DNA of 49,405 bases, from assembly GCA_902565305.1 (NCBI GenBank), contig CACFEJ010000009.1, forward strand, positions 1 to 49,405, read 5' to 3'. This document shows, piece by piece, positions 38,720 to 47,238 of the stretch. The first letter of the stretch is position 1. Each line of letters opens with the position of its first letter. Under the pieces are notes generated by a model. The model searched no databases. It was not told the DNA's origin and saw only the letters and a program-made list of their open reading frames with translations. This DNA is from an uncultured Prochlorococcus sp. GTDB taxonomy: Bacteria > Cyanobacteriota > Cyanobacteriia > PCC-6307 > Cyanobiaceae. The translations under genes and the position numbers were made by a program.

Positions 38720-39193
38720 ATGAAAAAAATTTCTGTTCTTTTTGTATGTTTGGGAAATATTTGCAGGTCTCCTGCAGCAGAAGCTATCTTTAAAAGTCTA
38801 ATTGAAAAGAATGGCTTAACCGATGGCTTTATTGTAGATTCTGCTGGAACTGGGAGTTGGCATATTGGGAAAAAAGCTGACACTAGGATGAGAATTGCGG
38901 CAGAAAGAAGAGATATAAATATTTTAAGCAGGGCTCGTAAAATTACTAGCAAAGATTTTGACGAATTTAACTATATTCTTGCGATGGACGATTCAAATTA
39001 TAGAAATATTCAAGATCTTAAAAATAGAACAGCTTCAACTGGTTTTGCCTCAATTAAAAAAATACAAGATTTTAGATCAGTTTTTAATGAGCAAGAAGTT
39101 CCTGACCCATTTTTTGGTGGTGATGAGGGCTTCGATTATGTCCTTGATATTTTAGAAGACTCTGTAAACGGTTTTTTGGAAAGTATTTCTTGA
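38720..39193 (+). CDS. Low-molecular-weight protein-tyrosine phosphatase
   Basis: A 157-aa phosphatase of the LMW-PTP family. The phosphate loop C-x5-R is intact at residues 10-16 in FVCLGNICRSPAAEAIF, and the acid loop is VPDPFFGGDEGF. Substrate unknown: in other bacteria such enzymes act on exopolysaccharide kinases or stress proteins. It starts 31 nt downstream of pebB on the same strand, so it may ride on the peb transcript. It ends 2 nt from convergent panC-cmk. Confidence 0.92.
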   Translation: MKKISVLFVCLGNICRSPAAEAIFKSLIEKNGLTDGFIVDSAGTGSWHIGKKADTRMRIAAERRDINILSRARKITSKDFDEFNYILAMDDSNYRNIQDLKNRTASTGFASIKKIQDFRSVFNEQEVPDPFFGGDEGFDYVLDILEDSVNGFLESIS

Positions 39194-39195
39194 AT

Positions 39196-40728
39196 TTATT
39201 CGATCTGAGTCTCTTTAGGAATCTTGTCATTATAAAGATCAATAATATTATCCACTACGTCATTGATTGTATATCCATCCGTAATAATTTCTATTGCGTC
39301 ATTCGCTTTTATTAGAGGTGAAATTTCCCTATTGGAATCCTCAAAATCTCTCTTCTTTATAAGTTCTTTTAATGTATGAAGGTCTATTTCTTGTAAATCT
39401 TTACTATTTTTATCAGATTTTCTTCTTTTTGCTCTTTCATCGATGCTAGCAGTTAAAAATATTTTAAGTTCTGCATGAGGAAAAACAGTAGTTCCTATAT
39501 CTCGTCCCTCAGCCACAAGTCCGCCTGATTCTCCAATTTTTCTTTGTTCTTCTACTAAGAATTTTCTTACTTCTTTTATTGAGGAAATTTTAGAAACAAT
39601 GGAACTTATCTTTTGTGACCTAATTTCTTCAGTAACACAGTAATTATTAATATAAACATCCTGATTTGAATTTGTATTCGACTTGAAAACAATAGATATA
39701 TCTTTAAGAATATTCTTTAATTTTTTTTCTTTTTTATAATCAATCCCTTCTTTTAGTATGAGCCAACTCAATGCCCTATACATTGCGCCAGTATCTAAAT
39801 ATAAAAGATTAAGTTTTTTCGCTATTAACTTTGTTACGGTACTTTTACCTGAACCTGCAGGACCATCAATTGCAATAATCGGCCTTCTTTTCATTAGAAA
39901 AACGTGATCAATTAATCTTGTCTTTCCACATCTTATCGCACCAGCTAGTAACGAAATATTATCCTCAAGTTTTGCTTTTTCTAGTGTATGAGGGTGTAAA
40001 TGTTCTAAATATTCAATTGAAATTTTTTTTGCTGATAGCTTTTTAATTATTTGGTTTAAATTGATCTTTTTATCTTGTTGAAAAATTTTTTTTGCTTCTA
40101 ATAACTCACTTGAAAAAAAACTAATCAATTTTCTTTCATTTTTTGATAAATGTACATTTCGTGAACTCAAAGGAATTCCATCAAAATCTCTTTGTGTAGG
40201 AACAGATTTAATAGCAACATTTAATTTCTTTCTTACGACAAGATTTTTTAAAATTAAAAGTTGTTGCCAATCTTTTTCTCCTAAGTAAAGATATTTTGGC
40301 TTGATGAGATTAAGTAATCTATAAACTACTGTACAAACGCCATCAAAATGTCCAATTCGATTTAATCCACATAATGCAGAAGATAATTCTATTGGAGCTT
40401 TTATTAAGCTAATATTTTTATTATTCGGTGGATATATATCTTCATTACTAGGGATGAAGATTGCATCTGCGCCATTTGAAAAGGAGATTTTTATATCATT
40501 ATCAATTGTTTTTGGGTAATTCTCTAAATCTAATTTGTTATCAAATTGAAGTGGATTAATAAAAATACTTACTAAATTAACATTAGAATTGTCATTTTTT
40601 GCTGTTGATATTAGTTTAATATGTCCATTATGAAGATTACCCATTGTTGGAATGAAGTTAATTTCACTATTTATATTTCTCCTCCAATTTTCTATTTCTT
40701 CAGTTTTCCTTATTATTAATTTATTCAC
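39196..40728 (-). CDS. panC-cmk: Bifunctional pantoate ligase / cytidylate kinase (PanC-Cmk)
   Basis: A 510-aa fusion: pantothenate synthetase at residues 1 to about 276 and CMP kinase at about 282-510. The first half has the ATP motif PTMGNLHNGH (H33, H36) and LYLGEKDWQQLLIL; the second has Walker A GPAGSGKST (289-297), LDTGAMYRALSW and GLVAEGRDIGTTVFPHAELK. The fusion is a hallmark of cyanobacteria. The halves work in coenzyme A and pyrimidine nucleotide pathways respectively. The gene is divergent from purM by 98 nt. Confidence 0.95.
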   Translation of the reverse strand: MNKLIIRKTEEIENWRRNINSEINFIPTMGNLHNGHIKLISTAKNDNSNVNLVSIFINPLQFDNKLDLENYPKTIDNDIKISFSNGADAIFIPSNEDIYPPNNKNISLIKAPIELSSALCGLNRIGHFDGVCTVVYRLLNLIKPKYLYLGEKDWQQLLILKNLVVRKKLNVAIKSVPTQRDFDGIPLSSRNVHLSKNERKLISFFSSELLEAKKIFQQDKKINLNQIIKKLSAKKISIEYLEHLHPHTLEKAKLEDNISLLAGAIRCGKTRLIDHVFLMKRRPIIAIDGPAGSGKSTVTKLIAKKLNLLYLDTGAMYRALSWLILKEGIDYKKEKKLKNILKDISIVFKSNTNSNQDVYINNYCVTEEIRSQKISSIVSKISSIKEVRKFLVEEQRKIGESGGLVAEGRDIGTTVFPHAELKIFLTASIDERAKRRKSDKNSKDLQEIDLHTLKELIKKRDFEDSNREISPLIKANDAIEIITDGYTINDVVDNIIDLYNDKIPKETQIE

Positions 40729-40784
40729 TTTGTTTTTAAAAAATAAATCTATTTGATAAACAATTACTGGACAAAAACAATCTT

Positions 40785-40790
40785 AGGAGG
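40785..40790 (+). promoter_or_regulatory. AGGAGG at unusual distance before purM
   Basis: A full Shine-Dalgarno match sits 36 nt before the purM ATG. The codon at the normal spacing and in the purM frame is ATA at 40800, which opens into ATA-GGG-AAA-GTC without a stop before the ATG. It may be coincidental, a standby ribosome site, or mark a non-canonical start. Confidence 0.3.
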
Positions 40791-40826
40791 AATATCTATA
40801 TAGGGAAAGTCTATCATTTTTATTTC

Positions 40827-41870
40827 ATGGATTACAAAACATCAGGTGTTGATATAGAAGCTGGGCGAGAATTTGTTTCCGAAATTAAACAGGCAGTTGA
40901 AGGAACTCATACATCTAATGTGATTGAGGGTATTGGCGGGTTCGGAGGCTTGTTTAGAATTCCTATCGATAGTTTTAAAAACCCAGTTCTTGTTTCAGGA
41001 ACTGATGGTGTTGGAACAAAATTAGAATTAGCCCAAAGTAAAAACTTTCACTTTGAGGTTGGTATTGATTTAGTTGCCATGTGCATGAACGATATCATTA
41101 CTAGTGGTGCAAAACCTTTATTTTTTCTCGATTATATTGCTACTGGTAAGCTTGACAAGAAACAATTATTGAGAGTTGTCCAGGGAATTTCACATGGTTG
41201 CGGAGAAAATAACTGTTCATTACTCGGCGGAGAAACTGCTGAAATGCCTGGATTTTATTCAAAAAATAAGTATGATCTTGCAGGATTTTGTGTTGGAATA
41301 GTTGATGAGGATAAGCTTATTAATGGTAAAAAAGTCTCTGAAAATGACTTAATAATTGCTTTAAAAAGTAATGGAGTTCATAGTAATGGCTTTAGTTTAG
41401 TAAGAAAAATTATTCAAAACAATAATCAAATAGATAAAGAATTTAAAAAGGTTTCTCACTTAAATTTTTATGATGAGTTATTGAAACCTACAAAAATTTA
41501 TAATAATGTGATTAACCAAATTTTATCTGAAAATATAGAAATTAAAGCAATGTCTCATATAACTGGAGGTGGAATTCCAGAAAATTTACCAAGATGTATT
41601 CCTTCTGATTTTATTCCTTATATCAATACCAGTTCTTGGGAAATACCTATTTTATTTAAATTCCTTAAAGAGAAAGGATCTATTCCTGAAAAAGATTTTT
41701 GGAATACTTTCAATCTTGGAGTGGGATTTTGTTTAATTATTGAAAAAAAATTTAAGGACGCGATATTAAGTATCTGTAAAGATTATGATATAGATAGTTG
41801 GGAAATTGGAAAGATAGTTCGAAAAAATGATTCAACAGTTAGTAAATTTTTGCCAGATATTTTAACTTAA
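40827..41870 (+). CDS. purM: Phosphoribosylformylglycinamidine cyclo-ligase (AIR synthase)
   Basis: Closes the imidazole ring in purine synthesis, giving AIR, which ThiC also consumes. The 347-aa protein shows the ATP-binding SGTDGVGTKLELAQ and the substrate strand LLGGETAEMPGFYS, with ITGGGIPENLPR later, all typical. An AGGAGG at 40785-40790 lies 36 nt before the ATG, too far to serve it. The ATG is nevertheless kept because MDYKTSGVDIEAG fits the family N-terminus. Confidence 0.96.
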   Translation: MDYKTSGVDIEAGREFVSEIKQAVEGTHTSNVIEGIGGFGGLFRIPIDSFKNPVLVSGTDGVGTKLELAQSKNFHFEVGIDLVAMCMNDIITSGAKPLFFLDYIATGKLDKKQLLRVVQGISHGCGENNCSLLGGETAEMPGFYSKNKYDLAGFCVGIVDEDKLINGKKVSENDLIIALKSNGVHSNGFSLVRKIIQNNNQIDKEFKKVSHLNFYDELLKPTKIYNNVINQILSENIEIKAMSHITGGGIPENLPRCIPSDFIPYINTSSWEIPILFKFLKEKGSIPEKDFWNTFNLGVGFCLIIEKKFKDAILSICKDYDIDSWEIGKIVRKNDSTVSKFLPDILT

Positions 41871-41940
41871 ATTTTTTTATTATTTTTAAATGAGTTTTAA
41901 AAAATTATTTTTTATACCCAAATGAAAAAGTTAAGTGTAA

Positions 41941-41946
41941 TATAAT
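41941..41946 (+). promoter_or_regulatory. Candidate -10 box upstream of 42003
   Basis: A perfect TATAAT lies about 56 nt before the ATG at 42003, in the 132-nt gap after purM. No matching -35 is visible. A short CCGA/TCGG hairpin follows at 41957-41970, which could be in the leader. Confidence 0.35.
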
Positions 41947-42002
41947 AAAATTACCGCCGAATTATATCGGAAGTTTAAGTATTAAGATTTAACCTTTATT
42001 CA

Positions 42003-42647
42003 ATGCCCTTTGCAAATAATCAAAGAATTACACGTAGACGTAGTTCAGCTGGCCCTACTCCTCCCAAAAGACCAATAGGTAATAATTCTGAATCAATTGG
42101 TAGACAGGCTCAAGGCCCAAGACCAACTTTCTTGACACTAAGGGATCATGGGAAAGTTTTTGTCGCCGATTTACCTAATTTGTCCGATGGTCAATTAGCG
42201 CATATTAGTAAAGAAGCTAATGAAGTTTTAAATAGTTTGGAAAAAAGACTTAGTGATCTTGAAAATGAACCTAATGTTAGTAATCCGGAAAACGATACGT
42301 TGATAAAAGCCTCTACCAAAAGAGATGTCACACTAAGGTTTATTAAATCAATAGAAGAGGAACAAGAACATAGAAAGAATAATCCTGCTTTACGAGATGC
42401 TGCCTCTGAATCGTTACCGAGAACTTTTCTAGAGGTTGCTAGACATAGATTGCCTGGAGCAACTTTTGATTCACTACTTCGAGAGGCTCTTGAAGCTTGT
42501 GCAGTTGATGAGAGTACTGAAGAAAATCAAGTTATTGATGAGCCTAAAGAAACTGTAAAAATTATGGATATACCATCATCCAACACTAATGCTTCACTTG
42601 TTGTTAGTATCGACTCAAATGATGATTCCAAGAATGACTCTATTTGA
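42003..42647 (+). CDS. Conserved cyanobacterial protein of unknown function
   Basis: A 214-aa protein of unknown role. The first 40 residues are basic and disordered (NQRITRRRSSAGPTPPKRP), then a compact helical part holds FLTLRDHGKVFVADLPNL, LSDGQLAHISKEANEVLNSL and PRTFLEVARHRLPGATFDSL. An acidic, Ser/Asn-rich tail closes it. No known domain, no membrane helix. It overlaps the next small gene by 14 bp, indicating a translation-coupled pair. Confidence 0.72.
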   Translation: MPFANNQRITRRRSSAGPTPPKRPIGNNSESIGRQAQGPRPTFLTLRDHGKVFVADLPNLSDGQLAHISKEANEVLNSLEKRLSDLENEPNVSNPENDTLIKASTKRDVTLRFIKSIEEEQEHRKNNPALRDAASESLPRTFLEVARHRLPGATFDSLLREALEACAVDESTEENQVIDEPKETVKIMDIPSSNTNASLVVSIDSNDDSKNDSI

Positions 42648-42801
42648 TTCAACACAAGAGTTAATAAGTTTTAAAGACCAAAATAATACAAAAATTAACC
42701 TTACTTCAGAGAAAAATCCCATTTTATGTAATCATTGCAAGAGGACTGCATCAAATGGTGTTAGATGTTTAGGAATGTGTGTAGCAGATAATGATTACTA
42801 A
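42634..42801 (+). CDS. Cys-rich microprotein (putative zinc-binding)
   Basis: A 55-aa protein whose ATG at 42634 falls within the last codons of the preceding gene. The longer frame from 42589 (70 aa) adds MLHLLLVSTQMMIPR, read out of frame from the upstream gene, and is less likely. The tail CNHCKRTASNGVRCLGMC has Cys at 32, 35, 45 and 49, a CxxC-x9-CxxxC arrangement suited to binding one zinc, followed by VADNDY. No family name comes to mind. Confidence 0.65.
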   Translation: MTLFDSTQELISFKDQNNTKINLTSEKNPILCNHCKRTASNGVRCLGMCVADNDY

Positions 42802-43011
42802 AATAATTCAAATTTCTATATAAATAATTTGATGAAAATAATTAATAAATCAATTAAATTTTATTTATTAATAGATATCGGGTATTATTTATCAATAATA
42901 AAGAAAAGATTATTTTTCTATATATCAATAAGTAATTGAAACTTTATACCCTTTATTTCAAATTAAAGTTCTTAGAAAACTTCATAGTTAAATATGTAAA
43001 AAAATTAAATA

Positions 43012-43082
43012 AGGCGGCACCCAGATTCGAACTGGGGATAAAGGATTTGCAATCCTCTGCCTTACCACTTGGCCATGCCGCC
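43012..43082 (-). tRNA. tRNA-Cys (anticodon GCA)
   Basis: On the minus strand the acceptor GGCGGCA pairs with TGCCGCC, D stem GCC/GGC, anticodon stem GAGGA/TCCTT around TTGCAAA (anticodon GCA), and T arm CCCAG-TTCGAAT-CTGGG. Discriminator is T, and CCA is not encoded. A long open frame on the other strand is an artefact across this gene. Confidence 0.96.
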
Positions 43083-43124
43083 GAACAAGATTCAAATGAG
43101 TCTTTTTATGATCTTAACAGTAAG

Positions 43125-44354
43125 GTGTCTCATTCTCTATTATTTATATGCAATGGTCATGGAGAAGATGTAATCGCATCTGAGATAATAAAAAGATTAC
43201 TAAAAAAAATAAAAAATAAAAATATTGAAGTTTTGCCATTAGTAGGCAATGGAGATGTATTTAATTCCATAAAATCAAAGAATTTTCGTAAAATAGGATA
43301 TTTAAAAGAGCTGCCTAGTGGAGGTTTTAGTAATCAAAGTCTGAAGGGATTTGTGCTTGATTTGTTTGCAGGATTTTTAATCGATAATTTAAGAAATTTT
43401 GTACTTGTAAAAAAGAAGTCAAAACATAACTGCAAAATTATCGCAGTAGGCGATTTCTTGCCATTACTCTACGCTTGGAGTTCAGAATGCGAATTTAGTT
43501 TTATTGGAACTCCGAAAAGTGACCATACTTGGAGTAGTGGACCAGGTTGGGATTTAAGTGATTTTTATCATAAGTTGAAAGGTTCTGAATGGGATCCATG
43601 GGAAATGTTTTTAATGAAATCTCCAAGATGTAAAAATTTAATTATGAGAGATAAAATTACAGCTAATAATTTGAATAAAAAAAATATTGATGCAAAATAC
43701 TTGGGTAATCCAATGATGGATTTTGTTGATGCAACAAACGATAAAATATCAAATATTATTTCTTTTAAAAGGATTATTTTATTAGTTGGAAGTAGATATC
43801 CTGAAGCTCTTAAAAATCTTGATAATTTTCTAAATTGTTTGCAAGATTTAGATTTATCAAAGGATTTGGTAATACTTTTGCCTTTGAGCATTAATGCGAA
43901 TGTGATTCAAATTCAAAATTATTTAAATAAATATGGTTTTATAAAACAGAGGAAAGTTAAATTTCTAATTGATGAAGATTCAGTATGGAAAAAGAAAGAT
44001 CAATATGTAGTGATTGGTAAAGGTAAATTCAATTCATGGGCCAATATGGCAGAAGTTGGCTTGTCTAATGCAGGAACTGCTACAGAGCAAATTGCTGGCC
44101 TTGGAATTCCATCTCTTTCTCTACCCGGACCAGGACCACAATTCACAAAATCATTTGCAAAAAGGCAATCAAGATTATTGGGAGGTAGTGTTTTAGTTTG
44201 CAAGAACAAAAAAATTCTTTTAAAACGTTTAAGTTTACTTTTGAAAGGAGAAGTTGATAAGTTAGAACAAGCAAAAATTGGAAAAAAAAGAATGGGGGAA
44301 TCAGGAGCAAGTAAGAAAATCTTAGATGCCATAAACCTTCATTTGTTATCTTAG
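43125..44354 (+). CDS. Lipid-A-disaccharide synthase-related protein (TIGR03492-like)
   Basis: A glycosyltransferase-like protein of 409 aa from a GTG at 43125. Earlier in-frame codons from 42936 translate straight through the antisense tRNA-Cys gene (AAPRFELGIKDLQSS is the usual tRNA by-product) and should not be in the protein. The real N-terminus SHSLLFICNGHGEDVIASEI matches the cyanobacterial LpxB-related family, and the end holds NAGTATEQIAGLGIPSLSLP with GPGPQFTKSFAKRQSRLLGG. It is distinct from true LpxB. Function in picocyanobacteria is undefined, probably sugar transfer. Confidence 0.82.
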   Translation: MSHSLLFICNGHGEDVIASEIIKRLLKKIKNKNIEVLPLVGNGDVFNSIKSKNFRKIGYLKELPSGGFSNQSLKGFVLDLFAGFLIDNLRNFVLVKKKSKHNCKIIAVGDFLPLLYAWSSECEFSFIGTPKSDHTWSSGPGWDLSDFYHKLKGSEWDPWEMFLMKSPRCKNLIMRDKITANNLNKKNIDAKYLGNPMMDFVDATNDKISNIISFKRIILLVGSRYPEALKNLDNFLNCLQDLDLSKDLVILLPLSINANVIQIQNYLNKYGFIKQRKVKFLIDEDSVWKKKDQYVVIGKGKFNSWANMAEVGLSNAGTATEQIAGLGIPSLSLPGPGPQFTKSFAKRQSRLLGGSVLVCKNKKILLKRLSLLLKGEVDKLEQAKIGKKRMGESGASKKILDAINLHLLS

Positions 44355-44389
44355 TAAATGGCATTAGCTTATTAATTATTAATTTCTTT

Positions 44390-44656
44390 ATGTATCCAAT
44401 AAATGATCGGCAATATCTAAAAATTTGTGCAGAGATTGCAAAACTGATGAGTATAAGCTTATCCTCTGCTAAAAAGAAAGTAGAAATTCAAATTGCAAAA
44501 GAAGGCTCAAAAACTACTCAAGAAAAAATACAAGTTGCTCAAAATGTTTTGAAAATTTGTGAAAAAAATGATGGAGATCAATTAAGTTCTTCAAGGATAC
44601 TTGATAAGCTTATGGAAACTCTTGATGGTGAAGATAATTTTTTAACTGAAGATTGA
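44390..44656 (+). CDS. Small conserved protein of unknown function
   Basis: An 88-aa soluble, helical protein starting 35 nt after the LpxB-related gene. It begins MYPINDRQYLKICAEIAKLM, is Lys-rich in the middle and acidic at the end (LMETLDGEDNFLTED). Two possible helix pairs, no Cys knot, no membrane segment. Its stop is 3 nt from the convergent exonuclease. I cannot assign it. Confidence 0.62.
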   Translation: MYPINDRQYLKICAEIAKLMSISLSSAKKKVEIQIAKEGSKTTQEKIQVAQNVLKICEKNDGDQLSSSRILDKLMETLDGEDNFLTED

Positions 44657-44659
44657 TTC

Positions 44660-45295
44660 TTAATGTTCAAATATATTTGAGAATTTTAGTATGTCTAAAT
44701 CAGCGTGCACAGAAACTGTTTCGAAACATTTTTTAGCTAATTCATATCTATCCTCTCTTTCTAAGATAACTTTTAATTTATGCATAGCTTCAATTAAATA
44801 TCTAACATCATTTGCTGCATAATCTAGTTGATCTTTTGTTAAATCTTCGTTGCTGCCCCAATCACTACTTTGCGAGCTTTTGTCCAGTTCTATACCTAAT
44901 AATTCATTAATTAAATCCTTTAAACCGTGTTTATTTGTATAAGTTCTTGCCAACTTACTAGCAATTTTTGTACAAAAAATATTTTTTGTATTAATTTCAA
45001 GATTGCATTTTAGAGCTGCTACATCAAATCTCGCATAGTGAAATATTTTAGTAATTTTGTCATCTTCAAGAAGTGCTTTTAAATGAGGTGAAGAAGAGGT
45101 ATTAAGTTCGATTTTTACACAGGATGTTCTTTTCAATTCATTGCATATTTGTACTAAACAGAGTCTATCTCTCCCATGAATTAAACCCATTGCTTCGGTG
45201 TCAATAGCTAGGTAGGATGATTTTTTGTAAAGATTGTATAAATCTACTGTTAAATCGTTATGAAGAAAATCAATATTTTTATTTTCAATAGTCAT
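44660..45295 (-). CDS. RNase D-like 3'-5' exonuclease
   Basis: A 211-aa DEDDy exonuclease. Exo I is LAIDTEAMGLIHGRDRLCLV, Exo II FHYARFDVAAL, and Exo III DYAANDVRYLIEAM with the Tyr and Asp of the DEDDy class. It lacks the C-terminal HRDC domains of E. coli RNase D, so it is a single-domain form as found in cyanobacteria. Likely tRNA or small-RNA 3' trimming; a DNA proofreading role is less likely. It is divergent by 163 nt from the CCB-like gene. Confidence 0.88.
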   Translation of the reverse strand: MTIENKNIDFLHNDLTVDLYNLYKKSSYLAIDTEAMGLIHGRDRLCLVQICNELKRTSCVKIELNTSSSPHLKALLEDDKITKIFHYARFDVAALKCNLEINTKNIFCTKIASKLARTYTNKHGLKDLINELLGIELDKSSQSSDWGSNEDLTKDQLDYAANDVRYLIEAMHKLKVILEREDRYELAKKCFETVSVHADLDILKFSNIFEH

Positions 45296-45380
45296 TTTTA
45301 ATAAGTATTTAAGGTAATTTAAAATTTAGAATATTACTTAAAATATTATTTAATTAAGGATTTTTATCTAATAGGATTAT

Positions 45381-45409
45381 TTTACAGAATAATTCTAAAA
45401 AATTATAAT
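45381..45409 (+). promoter_or_regulatory. Sigma-70 type promoter for the CCB2/CCB4-like gene
   Basis: TTTACA (45381-45386) and TATAAT (45404-45409) are separated by 17 nt, near-ideal for housekeeping sigma. Start of transcription would fall near 45416, some 40 nt before the ATG at 45459. It is one of the best promoter matches I see in the window. Confidence 0.6.
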
Positions 45410-45458
45410 ATGATGTAACTTTAATTTTTATTCTCGAGCTACTAGAAAAAATTATTTA

Positions 45459-46022
45459 ATGTCAAATTCCTTAAATTCAACATTATTGCTGACAATTCTC
45501 TTGGCCATAGGATTATTTTTTTTTCTTAGGGCTTCTAGTAAAGATAGAACGACCATCGTTGAGATTTCATCTTCTCAGCAGCCAATTAAGGTTTTAAATG
45601 GTTTATGTGAATGGCTTAATTTGAGGGGATGGAAGCAAACAGGAGGAGATTTTGAACAAAGAATTTTAATATTCAAGGGTCAAGTTGTTTCTAGTAAATT
45701 TTTAGCAATTTTTTTAGGTTTTCTTGGTGGTTTTGGTTCTTGTGCTCTGGGATTAGTAATTATTCAAATATATCCTGAATTAGGTTGGTGGCCTATTCTT
45801 TTGGGATTAATAGGTGGCCCTTTGTCTGGAATTGTTTATTTTAAAAAATCAGCAAGAGAAGAGAAATTTGAATTAAGGTTGATCAACGAAAATGAAAATG
45901 AAAATGATTCAACTTTTATGAGACTTAGAGCCCATAGGGATGAATTAATCTCTTTAGAAAATGAACTCGGAGAAAAACTTCAATTGAAAAGTGACGGTTC
46001 TTTATTTAAAACACCTATTTAA
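45459..46022 (+). CDS. DUF2930 / CCB2-CCB4-like cofactor assembly protein of cytochrome b6f
   Basis: A 187-aa membrane protein resembling the cyanobacterial and chloroplast CCB2/CCB4 family (cofactor assembly of complex C subunit B), which attach haem ci to cytochrome b6. The N-terminal helix (LLLTILLAIGLFFFLRASS), then SSKDRTTIVEISS, GWKQTGGDFEQRILIFKGQV and a second hydrophobic pair (FLAIFLGFLGGFGSCALGL) are as in the family. A charged C-terminal tail is stromal or cytoplasmic. A strong sigma-70 promoter match lies upstream. It converges on hemF with 28 nt between. Confidence 0.82.
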   Translation: MSNSLNSTLLLTILLAIGLFFFLRASSKDRTTIVEISSSQQPIKVLNGLCEWLNLRGWKQTGGDFEQRILIFKGQVVSSKFLAIFLGFLGGFGSCALGLVIIQIYPELGWWPILLGLIGGPLSGIVYFKKSAREEKFELRLINENENENDSTFMRLRAHRDELISLENELGEKLQLKSDGSLFKTPI

Positions 46023-46050
46023 GATACTTGAAAATTTTATTCGATAATTT

Positions 46051-47079
46051 TTAATCAAAAATATTTCTCTCTATACAGAATTTCTCCAACTCTTTATCAT
46101 TTAACCAATCTTGGGGCTTTGTAAAAATTGATGTGAGAAATTCCTCTCGTGAACCATTTTTAGCTTTATATCCATATTCCCATCTAGCTAAAGGTGGTAA
46201 GGACATTAGTATAGATTCAGTTCTACCATTTGTTTGTAGCCCAAAAATCGTCCCTCTATCCCAAACTAAATTGAATTCGACATATCTACCTCTTCGATAT
46301 AGCTGGAATTCTCTTTCCTTAGATGAATATGTTTGAGAAGCTCTTTTTTCAATAATGGGCAAATATGAAGGGAGGAATGCCTGACCACAGTTTTCCGCTA
46401 AAGAAAATAAATCATCCCAATTTAAATTAGATCTGCCAATATTTTGTGAAGCTTTTGATGCTTCTCCATTTTGATTATTTCCTCTATAAATATTGCCTGA
46501 ACCATCTTGATAATCATAAAAAATACCTCCTATTCCTCTAGATTCATTTCTATGCTTCAAGAAGAAATATTCATCACACCATGGTTTGAAAACTTTGTGC
46601 AAATCTTGATCAACTTTTTCACAAGCTTTTTTATGCTCATTATGAAAATTCCTCACATCAGAAAGATAAGGATAAAAAGGGGTTAAGTCTGCACCTCCCC
46701 CAAACCACCAAACAGGACCAGCTTCGAAATATCGATAATTCAGATGAACTGTAGGAATATAGGGATTCTTAGGATGCAAAACCATAGAAGTTCCCGTAGC
46801 AAACCATTCATGACCTTTTGCTTCGGGCCTTTGAGAGATTATGGATTGAGGTAATTCTTTTCCTTGTACTTCCGAGAAATTTACGCCTGCTTGCTCAAAA
46901 ATAGAACCATTTTTCAATACTCTTGATCTTCCACCGCCACCTTCGTCTCTTAGCCAGGATTCCTCTGTAAATTTCCCTTTGCCATCTACATTTTCAAGTC
47001 CTGAACAAATTTTGTCTTGTAGAGTTAATAAGAGATTTTTAGTTTTTTCTCTCGAGTTTTTAGGTGGTTCTTTCAACAT
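46051..47079 (-). CDS. hemF: Oxygen-dependent coproporphyrinogen III oxidase
   Basis: A 342-aa HemF that turns coproporphyrinogen III into protoporphyrinogen IX with O2, in the haem and chlorophyll pathway. Signature runs: [52 protein letters not shown] and [20 protein letters not shown], all intact, with [17 protein letters not shown] closing. It links to the haem users and degraders elsewhere in the window. Its start region gives 159 nt to divergent mrp. Confidence 0.96.
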   Translation of the reverse strand: MLKEPPKNSREKTKNLLLTLQDKICSGLENVDGKGKFTEESWLRDEGGGGRSRVLKNGSIFEQAGVNFSEVQGKELPQSIISQRPEAKGHEWFATGTSMVLHPKNPYIPTVHLNYRYFEAGPVWWFGGGADLTPFYPYLSDVRNFHNEHKKACEKVDQDLHKVFKPWCDEYFFLKHRNESRGIGGIFYDYQDGSGNIYRGNNQNGEASKASQNIGRSNLNWDDLFSLAENCGQAFLPSYLPIIEKRASQTYSSKEREFQLYRRGRYVEFNLVWDRGTIFGLQTNGRTESILMSLPPLARWEYGYKAKNGSREEFLTSIFTKPQDWLNDKELEKFCIERNIFD

Positions 47080-47111
47080 GTATTTAGTAAATCTTGAAGA
47101 AAAAAATTTTT

Positions 47112-47140
47112 TTGGTTAATTATAAGTTTCTCTTTATAAT
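47112..47140 (+). promoter_or_regulatory. Candidate promoter for mrp-rodA
   Basis: TTGGTT (47112-47117) and TATAAT (47135-47140) are 17 nt apart. Transcription would begin near 47147, giving a leader of roughly 90 nt that includes a GGGGGTCC run. The -35 match is only partial. Confidence 0.42.
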
Positions 47141-47238
47141 TTCTCTTAGGGGGTCCTTATTGCCTATTATTTGATAGTTCGACATAGTTCTTAATCTTTT
47201 AAACAGTCGACTACCTTGTCAAAATATTTAAAAATTTA

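Noticed and set aside
42589-42633. Longer start for the Cys-rich microprotein
   Set aside because: The extra 15 codons are the upstream gene read in another frame; the ATG at 42634 gives the compact overlap.
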